DNA from: Fuerstiella sp.
Lineage (GTDB): Bacteria > Planctomycetota > Planctomycetia > Planctomycetales > Planctomycetaceae
Direction: 5' to 3'
DNA: 32,934 nucleotides
NCBI GenBank assembly: GCA_014238335.1
Contig: JABABI010000080.1
Location: forward strand, 1-32,934
The notes beneath the pieces are model-generated. The model saw nothing but the letters and a program-made list of their open reading frames with translations. It ran no database searches and was not told where the DNA came from. The position numbers and the translations under genes were made by a program. Positions 25,998 to 32,934 of the stretch are shown here, one piece after another. Numbering within the stretch: the stretch's first letter is position 1; every line of letters begins with the position of its first letter.

Positions 25998-27518
25998 ATG
26001 CACGCTATGAGAAACATGAACGCAATCCTGGTACGAACTCTCGTCATCGCGCTGTGCGCGACTCTTACAAACGCAGCCGATGCAGGACAACTGCGGGCGG
26101 GTGCAGCGAAGGTCGATATCACTCGGGTTGATGCCGGTCCTGTGAACGGTCGGCTGCACGCCCGGGCGCTGGTGGTGACGGATGACGTCACAACAACGGT
26201 CATTGTCTCGGTCGACGCCGTTGCCATCGGTGAAATCGGCCCCATCAGCGACGAATACCTGGGTAATGTTCGGTCGCAGCTAAAGAAGGACCTGAACATT
26301 GAGCCGACAAACGTGATGATCAATGCCAGTCATTGTCATGGAATCGTGTGTGAGGACGTTGACGCCAGAACCGTACAGGCTGTGAAGGAAGCGGCGGCCA
26401 ACCTGGTCCCGGTTCATGTGGGCGTCGGCAGCGGTCATGAAGACCGGATCATGGAGAACCGGCGACTGATGTTAAAGAGTGGTCGCGAAGCCGATGTCCG
26501 ACACGCCTATTCACTGCCGGCGGACGGAGAGGTCGCTGAAGTCGGTCCGATTGACCCCGAAATTGGTATTCTGCGTCTGGACCGAGTGGACGGAGGCACG
26601 CTGGCCGTCGTCTACAACTTCGCCTGCCATCCGATCCAGGGGGTGCCTGGCGGACTGAACACTGCCGACATCACCGGTTTCGCGTCTGAGGTAATCGAAG
26701 ACAACATCAGTGAAGACGCAGTGGCCCTGTTTGTGCAGGGGTGTGGCGGCGACATCAATCCCGTCTTTTACAAAGACGTTGATCACCCGCGGAATGCCGA
26801 ACCGCTGGGCAACATGCTGGGGCTGAGCACGCTGAAAGCCCTCAGAAAGATCAAAACCCGGAAAGACAATCGGCTAACAGTCATAAATCAGGTGATTGAA
26901 CTTCCGCGAGCGGACCTGGCGGAACGCATCAGCCTGATGGAGACAGAACGTGAACGACTGCTGCGGTCGCTGAAAGGGACCAGTCTGAGTTTGAAAACGT
27001 TCCTTCCGCTGGTCGTCAAATACAACCTGTCCGACGAGTTTCCTTCATACTACTCGCATCGTTATCTGCACGACGATCAGCTGGGGCGAAAGACGTTACG
27101 ACATCTGGACGCAGAAAACCGTCGCAATATGGCCAGCTACATTCAGAACATTTACACGATGGAACAGTTAACGCGTCTGCAGACGAATCTCAGATTGTTG
27201 AAAAATCATCAGGCCCATTATGCCGCTGGCGGTAAACGCACGGTCGATGCAGAACTGGTGGGACTGCGGATCGGCGGTTTCTCGCTGTTAACATTTCCAG
27301 GAGAGCTGACCGTTCGCATCGGCCTGGGGCTCAAAACCAGATCCGCTCAGAAGCCAACCTTCATTGCGGGTTACACGAATGGCTACCTGTACTATGCCCC
27401 AACCGCAGAACAGCTGCGCAACGTGGGAGGCGCACAGGAAGACAGTGACTGCCTGCTGGCCCCGGAATGGCAAGCCATCTTCGAAACGAAAGCCCTTGAG
27501 ATGTTAAGTGAGCTGTGA
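25998..27518 (+). CDS. Secreted neutral/alkaline ceramidase-like protein
   Basis: A protein of about 506 residues with a signal peptide (LVRTLVIALCATLTNAAD). The start is uncertain: in-frame ATGs at 25998, 26007 and 26016 all lie just before it and none has a good ribosome binding site; a longer frame to 25722 crosses the terminator and is rejected. The body matches the N-terminal domain of neutral/alkaline non-lysosomal ceramidase: LRAGAAKVDIT, INASHCHGIV (zinc-type His residues), YNFACHPIQG and FVQGCGGDINPV, which in ceramidases holds the catalytic region. TFIAGYTNGYLYYAPTAEQ closes it. The family also includes unproven amidases of other lipids, so the substrate is open. Confidence 0.85.
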   Translation: MHAMRNMNAILVRTLVIALCATLTNAADAGQLRAGAAKVDITRVDAGPVNGRLHARALVVTDDVTTTVIVSVDAVAIGEIGPISDEYLGNVRSQLKKDLNIEPTNVMINASHCHGIVCEDVDARTVQAVKEAAANLVPVHVGVGSGHEDRIMENRRLMLKSGREADVRHAYSLPADGEVAEVGPIDPEIGILRLDRVDGGTLAVVYNFACHPIQGVPGGLNTADITGFASEVIEDNISEDAVALFVQGCGGDINPVFYKDVDHPRNAEPLGNMLGLSTLKALRKIKTRKDNRLTVINQVIELPRADLAERISLMETERERLLRSLKGTSLSLKTFLPLVVKYNLSDEFPSYYSHRYLHDDQLGRKTLRHLDAENRRNMASYIQNIYTMEQLTRLQTNLRLLKNHQAHYAAGGKRTVDAELVGLRIGGFSLLTFPGELTVRIGLGLKTRSAQKPTFIAGYTNGYLYYAPTAEQLRNVGGAQEDSDCLLAPEWQAIFETKALEMLSEL

Positions 27519-27585
27519 TCGTTCGTTCCGATCGGCGTTTCACGCGCAGGTAATTTCCGCATACTCACCGCCCGGTTCGCCGATA

Positions 27586-27627
27586 TTTCGACACCTTCGT
27601 GCAAGCTTTCGACAGGTTCGTGCCAGC
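27586..27627. repeat. Two tandem 21-base repeats after lpxB
   Basis: TTTCGACAxxTTCGTGCxAGC occurs twice back to back (27586-27606 and 27607-27627), with three differences. It lies immediately after the lpxB stop on its downstream side and before the end of the ceramidase-like gene's spacer. Function unknown. Confidence 0.4.
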
Positions 27628-27628
27628 C

Positions 27629-28813
27629 TCAGGCGGCCTGGCTTGCTCCGTCTGCACTCGTTGATTCTTCGTTCAACGCCGTCAGCAGTAATTCGGCCGC
27701 TCGCTCCGTGGCCCCGGTGACGGCCGTTCGATCGGCCAGCGCTGACATTTCGCGCCAGCATTGGATAAGTGAGTTCGGATAAAGACACCACTCCGTCAGC
27801 TGGTCAGCAATCGCAGCAACATCTGAAGCCGGATCGCCATCGGAGATGAACTCCGGCATCAGTTCCTTTTCGGCAATCAGGTTTGTGAGCGTGATAAACC
27901 GGCAGGTCATCAGCACGCGCGCCACCAGTCGGCCGAACCGGCCGACTCTGTACAGCACAACTCCCGGTGTCCTTCGCGCCAACAGTTCCAGACTGATCGA
28001 ACCACTCACCATAAAACAGCAGTCCGCCGCTTCAATGACTTCAGAGGTCCGATCGACGTGATAAGTCATATTCGCAACGGCGCCAGCGTCTGACCGCATC
28101 TGCTGACATTCGTCTTTATGCTCCTGCCGGTAGTTTCCCACAATCCACTGTACATTCGGCACGCGTTCACTGACTTTGCGAATGACGTCCAGCATTACGG
28201 GAAAATTACGGTCAACCTCGTGATCTCGAGACCCCGGCAGAACGGCAATCACCGGCCCATCCGATTCCGAAGCCCTGAGCTCTGCCACCAGATCCGCATC
28301 CAGCCTGTGAGAAGCAACTTCATCAAAGAATGGGTGTCCGACCCAGGTCGCATTGACACGTCGACTCTTATACCACTCGTACTCAAACGGCAACGCGCAG
28401 ATCACGTGATCGACCCACTTCCGAACACGCCGGATCCGCCAGGGTGCCCACGCCCACAGCTGTGGTGGCATGTAGTAGAACACCGGGATTCCACGCCGCT
28501 TCGCTGCCTTTGCGATCCACCAGTTAAAACCCGGAAAATCCACCAGCACAACGACATCCGGCGGAGTTTCATCGAAGAAGGATTCGGCCTGGATGACCAG
28601 CCGACGAAATTTGGACAGCATGGGAATCACGCGAAGGAATCCCATCACCGCCAACTGGGTTAGCTCAAACTGTAGCCGGCAACCCTGTTTCTGCATCTCC
28701 GGACCGCCAAAACCCTCCGCCTGAATGTCCGGATTGCGAGTCCTGAGCTCCTGAATCAGATGTGCCGCATGTTGGTCGCCGCTGGGCTCTCCGGCGGAAA
28801 AGAAAATGCGCAT
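27629..28813 (-). CDS. lpxB: Lipid-A-disaccharide synthase
   Basis: A 394-residue glycosyltransferase (GT19) that joins UDP-2,3-diacylglucosamine and 2,3-diacylglucosamine-1-phosphate into the lipid A disaccharide at the inner membrane. ATG 28813 gives the family start MRIFFSAGEPSGDQHAAHLI and follows GGTGG; a 22-residue extension is not supported. Other hallmarks: VVVLVDFPGFNWWIAKAAKRRGIPVFYYMPPQLWAWAPWRIRRV, VDHVICALPFEYEWY, WVGHPFFDE, IAVLPGSRDHEVDRNFPVML, and CCFMVSGSISLELLARRTPGVVLYR. Full length. The rest of the lipid A pathway is not in the window. Presence of this gene supports a Gram-negative type outer membrane. Confidence 0.95.
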   Translation of the reverse strand: MRIFFSAGEPSGDQHAAHLIQELRTRNPDIQAEGFGGPEMQKQGCRLQFELTQLAVMGFLRVIPMLSKFRRLVIQAESFFDETPPDVVVLVDFPGFNWWIAKAAKRRGIPVFYYMPPQLWAWAPWRIRRVRKWVDHVICALPFEYEWYKSRRVNATWVGHPFFDEVASHRLDADLVAELRASESDGPVIAVLPGSRDHEVDRNFPVMLDVIRKVSERVPNVQWIVGNYRQEHKDECQQMRSDAGAVANMTYHVDRTSEVIEAADCCFMVSGSISLELLARRTPGVVLYRVGRFGRLVARVLMTCRFITLTNLIAEKELMPEFISDGDPASDVAAIADQLTEWCLYPNSLIQCWREMSALADRTAVTGATERAAELLLTALNEESTSADGASQAA

Positions 28814-29005
28814 TTTGGATCCATCCACCTGTGTTCCGATACTGCGACCGGAAAGCCAGCACGTTTTGCCGTTTCTCACGGAAGCAATAATGCCTTTCCG
28901 CCGCTGGCAGCGATTGTCTCACGACACCAGAATTCCGTCAACACAGACCTCGCAGCTGGGTGCAGACTCAGGTTTCCGTGATACAGGACTCACAGGACTC
29001 GCCCA

Positions 29006-29323
29006 ATGGATTACGTTTTCGTCTTTAACGCGTTCGAATCGCTGTTGTGGGCGTGCATCGCAGTCTTTCTGTTCCTGAACGCAAGGCGTCAAAAGGAGAT
29101 CCGGGGAAGGTCTACCGTGGCCGCATTGACATTTCTGATCTTCGCTGGGTCGGATTTCATAGAGATGCAGACAGGAGCATGGTGGCGACCGTGGTGGTTG
29201 CTTGTCTGGAAAGGGGCGTGTATCGCAACGCTTGTCGCCGTAGCGATGTACCACTACCGTCGTGGTCGTGAGTCTGCTGACGTTTACGACTCCAACGAAT
29301 GGAGAACTCGCCGGGCAGCGTAA
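29006..29323 (+). CDS. Small integral membrane protein
   Basis: A 105-residue protein not recognised as a named family. It has three hydrophobic helices: FNAFESLLWACIAVFLFLNA (~7-26), STVAALTFLIFAGSDFI (~36-52) and WWLLVWKGACIATLVAVAMYHY (~63-84), followed by a short charged tail with RRGRESADVYD. ATG 29006 is preceded by AGGA. It is divergent from lpxB across 192 bases and converges on the nuclease gene, whose end lies only nine bases away. A conserved small membrane protein is likely; the role is unknown. Confidence 0.7.
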   Translation: MDYVFVFNAFESLLWACIAVFLFLNARRQKEIRGRSTVAALTFLIFAGSDFIEMQTGAWWRPWWLLVWKGACIATLVAVAMYHYRRGRESADVYDSNEWRTRRAA

Positions 29324-29332
29324 TCGCGTGTG

Positions 29333-29848
29333 TCAATGGTCAGTTGCCCAGAGGCCAACGCGTTGGAGTCGCGCAGTGGCCGCTGCCTTCCGCAGACCGG
29401 GCTCAAGATCCAGTGGCAACCCGAAGCGGTCCAATAACTTTGCCTGCCCGGTCGACAGTGCCAACTGGTTGATCAATGTGCCGTCAGCCGAGTAGACCCA
29501 GGCCAGGGTTCGTCCGTAGCGATCCGTTTCCTCAACGCCCAAGTGCAGGGTGACCACACGACCGCTGATCTGCTGCCGCAACCACGCCGTTGATTCGTCG
29601 CCAAATGGCTCTTCCTGCTGCCCATGATGCGCAACCTCTGGAGCATCAATTCCCAACAGCCGTACCCGTTCGCCGGCGTCGGTTTCGAATGTATCGCCGT
29701 CCAATACCCAGGTAACGGTGACAGTCTCTTCGCGTCGCTGCTTTCCGTGCCGTTCATCCGACGTAGAAACGGCGTAACGGTACAAAAGCAGTGCCGCGAT
29801 CACCGCGAAGGCGACATGTCCAGGCGTTGGTTGACGAATCCGGCGCAT
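29333..29848 (-). CDS. Membrane-anchored thermonuclease (SNase-like)
   Basis: A 171-residue nuclease of the staphylococcal nuclease family. ATG 29848 is preceded by GGAAG; residues ~11-26 (HVAFAVIAALLLYRYA) form an N-terminal anchor or signal, so it acts outside the cytoplasm. The domain (~42-165) shows the catalytic set: Arg63, Asp68 and Glu71 in VRLLGIDAPE, spaced exactly as Arg35, Asp40 and Glu43 of SNase, and Arg113 in DRYGRTLAWVY as the second arginine. LDGDTFE precedes it as in the family. GLWATDH ends the protein. Expected to hydrolyse DNA or RNA with calcium, for example for nutrient scavenging. Confidence 0.9.
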   Translation of the reverse strand: MRRIRQPTPGHVAFAVIAALLLYRYAVSTSDERHGKQRREETVTVTWVLDGDTFETDAGERVRLLGIDAPEVAHHGQQEEPFGDESTAWLRQQISGRVVTLHLGVEETDRYGRTLAWVYSADGTLINQLALSTGQAKLLDRFGLPLDLEPGLRKAAATARLQRVGLWATDH

Positions 29849-29965
29849 TTGCTTCCGTCTTCGGGCAGAGCCGACTACTATCAGGGCACGGGGCGTGGTT
29901 ACACAGGATCGTGCGACCACGTCAATTCTGACACAGATGAACGTTCAACCAAAGGCACAGCCGTC

Positions 29966-31270
29966 GTGAATCAGCCTCACCTTCGACCATTGACTTCAAT
30001 AATAATCACGTTCCTTGCATTTTCGACCTTGTTGCCGTCGTCCGAAGTTGCTGCCCAGCCATCGGGATTCAACTATAACGAATCCAGGGTGCCCGATTTT
30101 AGCCTGCCGGAACTGCTGAAGCTGCAGGACGGTTCTGCGGTTACGTCGGCACAGCAGTGGCGCAGCAATCGTCGTCCGGAAGTTCTGGCATTGTTCCAGG
30201 ATCACGTGTTCGGACAACAGCCGAATGCAGTGCCACGACTTAGAACCCGCGAACGTTCCCGCAAACAGGATGCGTTGGAGGGCAGGGCAGTCCGTCGGGA
30301 AATCACGGTCTTCTTTTCCGATAATGACAACGGCCCATCAATGGACATTTTGGTCTATACCCCCGCCGATGCTGAAACTCCAGTGCCGTGTTTCATGGGC
30401 TTCAACTTCCACGGAAATCATTCCGTTGACCCGGACCCTGCAATTCACATCACGACATCATGGGTTCGTGACGATTCGAAGAGAGGCAATATCGACCATC
30501 GGGCCACCGAAAAGTCTCGAGGGAAAAGCAGCAGCCGCTGGCCCGTCGAAATGATCGTCTCACGAGGTTACGGAGTTGCGACCATCTATTACGGCGACGT
30601 GGACCCGGACTTTGACGACGGATTCAAAAACGGAATCCATTCCATTCTTGAGCCCCACACAACAGCACGCGCCGGGAATGCCGGTGGTTCCATCAGCGCA
30701 TGGTCATGGGCACTAAGCCGAGGTCTCGACGTACTGGAAATGGATCCGCTTGTGGACGGATCCCGTGTTTCCACGTTCGGTCATTCACGACTCGGTAAGA
30801 CGTCCCTGTGGGCCGGTGCGAGCGACGAACGATTTGCGATGGTGATCTCGAATGATTCCGGCTGCGGTGGCGCGGCTCTGTCGCGGCGGCGGTTCGGTGA
30901 AACGGTCAAACGCATCAACACGTCGTTTCCCCACTGGTTCTGCATCAACCATCGCCAATACAACGACAACGAAAATGCGTCACCTGTCGACCATCATATG
31001 CTGATGGCTCTGATCGCTCCACGCCCCGTCTACGTTGGCAGCGCCGAAAAAGATCTATGGGCCGATCCCCATGGCGAGATGCTTTCGTTGTTTCACGCCG
31101 GCCCCGTATTTGAATTGCTGGGACGTAAAGGACTGCCAAACGATAATGTTGCGACCGTCAACCAGCCCATCCAGACAGACGTCGGATACCATATTCGCAC
31201 GGGCAAACACGACGTAACCGACTTTGACTGGACACAGTACATGAACTTTGCCGACCGCCACCTGAAGTAG
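29966..31270 (+). CDS. Secreted glucuronoyl esterase-like protein, CE15 family
   Basis: A 434-residue secreted esterase. CE15 enzymes cleave 4-O-methyl-glucuronate esters linking xylan and lignin; environmental bacterial members may act on other uronate esters. GTG 29966 is chosen because a signal peptide (LTSIIITFLAFSTLLPSSEVAAQ) follows; the longer frame to 29624 overlaps the nuclease gene. Family hallmarks: GFNFHGNH (~148-152), SRWPVEMIVSRGYGVATIYYGDVDPDFDDGF, ISAWSWALSRGLDVLE, FGHSRLGKTSLWAGA with the nucleophile Ser274, ISNDSGCGGAALSRRRFGE, IAPRPVYVGSAEKDLWADP with candidate acidic residues, and RTGKHDVTDFDW with catalytic His415. Complete. It shares a 117-base divergent spacer with the nuclease. 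Confidence 0.92.
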   Translation: MNQPHLRPLTSIIITFLAFSTLLPSSEVAAQPSGFNYNESRVPDFSLPELLKLQDGSAVTSAQQWRSNRRPEVLALFQDHVFGQQPNAVPRLRTRERSRKQDALEGRAVRREITVFFSDNDNGPSMDILVYTPADAETPVPCFMGFNFHGNHSVDPDPAIHITTSWVRDDSKRGNIDHRATEKSRGKSSSRWPVEMIVSRGYGVATIYYGDVDPDFDDGFKNGIHSILEPHTTARAGNAGGSISAWSWALSRGLDVLEMDPLVDGSRVSTFGHSRLGKTSLWAGASDERFAMVISNDSGCGGAALSRRRFGETVKRINTSFPHWFCINHRQYNDNENASPVDHHMLMALIAPRPVYVGSAEKDLWADPHGEMLSLFHAGPVFELLGRKGLPNDNVATVNQPIQTDVGYHIRTGKHDVTDFDWTQYMNFADRHLK

Positions 31271-31461
31271 ACAACGGATGCGCCGCCGCCTGACGACTGT
31301 CACGAGCGTTAGCATAGCAGCGCCACACGCGAAATCCCGGATTCGACTGAGTGCTTCCCAGAGAAGCTCGGCTACGCTTCCAGCCAGACAGGGTGCCATT
31401 GCCGCCCCTTGAATTCACCGCACAAACACTCACCATTGGGAGCGTTATTCGGGAGCACATC

Positions 31462-32297
31462 TTGATTGTCTGGCTCTTCATTCTGTTTATCGTGTCGTGC
31501 AGCCTGGGAGCATTTGTCGGAATAGACCGCTATCGTCGTGGGCCGGGGACAGATGGGCACCGGGAATTGTAACGTCTGTTACAATCGCGTTCGCTCCAGA
31601 GTGTATTGGCGTGGGGCTGTCTGATTCTCGCTCCCTTTGCAACGGCGTGTTTGCCAGATGAGTTCTGCCAGAAGCTGCCGATCGAAGTGCGACGGAACAG
31701 CGAACCGATCGTCCGGCTGCTCGGAATTCCGATGTTCGGTGCATTTGCAGGTTGGCTCACAAGCTTTGCACTGCTCAGCCGCGACTCTCAGGCCGGCTTT
31801 GTGTTGCGTGCCGTGCTGATGATGACCGGCTTCAGAGCAAACGTAGAAGTTTCGCAGATGCTGTGAGACCGTTCCACTGCTGACGGCACCGTACTGCAAA
31901 CCAGTCACTTCGGCGGCGTCTCGGCGACAGTTGCAAACATCGCACGCATTGCTGGGAGAGACATCTCCGAAAAAGATGTGCGGCATTGATCAGAACAAAC
32001 CGACGCGGAACCAACATGGGCAGCGTTCGCTATGGCCTGTGGCTACTGGGAATCGAGAACCGAACGTTGCCGCGAACTCACAATCAGATCAACCGCATCG
32101 ATTTTCCCGCATTGCTTTTTGTTGACCATGCAACATCCGGCCACGAATCGCACGCACTGTTGTCCCGACAACCACGTGGCAACAGTATTGAACTCTGGGA
32201 GCCACTCGGCGGGCGGCTCGTGATGACCGAAGAACAGATCTTCACATTCTGGCACGGACGGGGCGTCGAATGCGTCATCGCATCGTTGCCGGACTGA
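31462..32297 (+). pseudogene. Decayed membrane protein with C39 peptidase-like domain (two stops, one frameshift)
   Basis: Four open pieces read as one protein of about 278 residues. From TTG 31462 (after GGGAG) the frame encodes a membrane helix (IVWLFILFIVSCSLGAFVGI), is stopped by TAA at 31570, continues in the same frame with two more helices (LAWGCLILAPFATACL and LLGIPMFGAFAGWLTSFALL), is stopped by TGA at 31864, and continues in the same frame with ADGTVLQTSHFGGVSATVANIARIAG, a C39-type start. At about 31986 the frame shifts by one base into LIRTNRRGTNMGSVRYGLWLLGI..FPALLFVDH..ESHALL..ELWEPLGGRLVMTEEQIF. Both stops are one C-to-T change from CAA and CGA. The catalytic Cys position appears as Gly (31915-31917), although the His region is present. 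Sequencing error is an alternative. Confidence 0.65.
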
Positions 32298-32418
32298 ACA
32301 GCATTGTGCTGGCAGCCTGTAGCGGTTTTCAGGAAGACACGTTCGTTGGTCTCGTGGGCATGCCGTTTTCTCGGACTGAAATGCGTCTTCACGGCCATGA
32401 TACCAACGTGAAACGCTG

Positions 32419-32787
32419 TTACGCGTTGTCCGGAATGTTGTCGGGATCAAACCAGCGAATGGGAATTCCGCGGTCCCGGGCATGTTCCACTTCGGCGCGT
32501 GTGCTCGACCCCACATGCCCACCGGTATTGATGACCAGGACCTCGTGAGACATGTCAATCTTATCGATATGCAGACCGTCCAATGCCTGTTTGTGAGTTT
32601 CGACGTCGATCGATCTCCCGTGAGCGTCCTCGGCTCGGTGACCGAACACGCCAACCGACAGCACGATGTGCCCCTTCAACGTTTCCTGCAGGTTCGCCTC
32701 CACAAAGTCTTCGTGGAATCTGGTGGACCCACACAGACACACGATCTTGCGTTCACTCATCGCCACAACGCCGCTTTGATTTTTCAT
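32419..32787 (-). CDS. Nucleoside 2-deoxyribosyltransferase-like small protein
   Basis: A 122-residue cytoplasmic protein. The opening KIVCLCGSTRFHEDFVEAN is the glycine-rich first strand and loop of the nucleoside 2-deoxyribosyltransferase-like fold, and the later stretch IDMSHEVLVINTGGHVGSSTRAEVEHARDRGIPIRWF, with a conserved acidic pattern (StxaEveyA), is the second part of the site. ATG 32787 (GGCGG upstream) is given; ATG 32760 (MSERKIV) is equally possible and gives the more typical N-terminus. Relatives act on nucleosides or nucleotides, but many members are uncharacterised, so no substrate is assigned. It converges on the C39 pseudogene. Confidence 0.75.
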   Translation of the reverse strand: MKNQSGVVAMSERKIVCLCGSTRFHEDFVEANLQETLKGHIVLSVGVFGHRAEDAHGRSIDVETHKQALDGLHIDKIDMSHEVLVINTGGHVGSSTRAEVEHARDRGIPIRWFDPDNIPDNA

Positions 32788-32934
32788 ATTGAATCCGCCA
32801 GGTCATGCCGGTGCCGTGAATTGACTTTTTTTTGAGATAATGGGGCATTCGGTGGTTATGTTCTCATCTCTTCGAAACTGGAAACTCCCCTACCACAGTG
32901 TCTGGTTTTCGCGCACAACTTTGCACAAAAACGG

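Noticed and set aside
31579..31986. Cys/His-rich minus-strand frame of 135 codons resembling a zinc protein by composition
   Set aside because: It is antisense to the reconstructed C39 pseudogene, and its Cys and His do not form regular CxxC pairs.
32821..32841. TTGACT and GATAAT resembling a promoter
   Set aside because: The spacing is about nine bases instead of about 17, so it is not a usable sigma-70 type pair.
1..32934. CRISPR array, prophage, transposon genes, tRNA or rRNA
   Set aside because: I looked for regularly spaced direct repeats, integrase or transposase motifs and conserved RNA signatures and saw none.

Overview
This window looks like chromosomal DNA of a planctomycete, probably close to Planctomycetaceae; I cannot fix the genus. 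The evidence is the gene mix: an LL-diaminopimelate aminotransferase (dapL), Gram-negative lipid A synthesis (lpxB), a DUF1080 secreted protein, two secreted PQQ-type beta-propeller proteins, a TIGR03545/TIGR03546 pair, a MoxR/DUF58 pair, FGE (sulfatase-modifying factor) and LamG remnants, a ceramidase-like protein and a CE15 glucuronoyl esterase. Genes are mostly monocistronic or in short pairs, with long spacers and weak ribosome binding sites. I see no rRNA, tRNA, CRISPR array, transposase or phage genes.

Layout. 1-2.3 kb: the end of dapL, a small hypothetical protein, and a secreted DUF1080 protein. 2.4-9.1 kb, minus strand: the TIGR03546/TIGR03545 membrane pair and a giant secreted protein with two beta-propellers, a methyltransferase-like insertion and a malectin-like C-terminus. 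9.5-13.3 kb, plus strand: a probable three-gene export module (secreted, membrane-anchored 'CSVPVFRYALE' protein, FtsX/MacB permease, LolD-type ATPase), with a composite inverted repeat between permease and ATPase. 13.3-14.3 kb: a decayed FGE-LamG gene. 14.4-16 kb: a second copy of the hairpin repeat, then a smaller PQQ protein. 16-20 kb: a degenerate receiver protein (minus), lhgO, a strongly structured spacer, and a large secreted protein of unknown function ended by a terminator.

20.1-23.8 kb: moxR and DUF58 genes that overlap, followed by a protein resembling BshC. 24.2-27.5 kb: a secreted amidase, an alpha/beta hydrolase that has lost its nucleophile, and a ceramidase-like protein, with two clear intrinsic terminators between them. 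27.6-31.3 kb: lpxB (minus), a small membrane protein, a membrane-anchored nuclease (minus) and a CE15 esterase. 31.4-32.3 kb: a previously unobvious pseudogene, a three-helix membrane protein with a C39 peptidase-like domain, broken by two stops and one frameshift. 32.4-32.8 kb: a small nucleoside deoxyribosyltransferase-like protein.

The genes do not form one pathway. The recurring theme is envelope and secreted function (lipid A, peptidoglycan amidase, propellers, polysaccharide-type hydrolases). The items most worth a second look are the two multi-lesion pseudogenes, the covarying hairpin repeat, the CSVPVFRYALE-ABC module and several apparently inactivated enzymes or receivers. I did not find a convincing new defence or mobile system.
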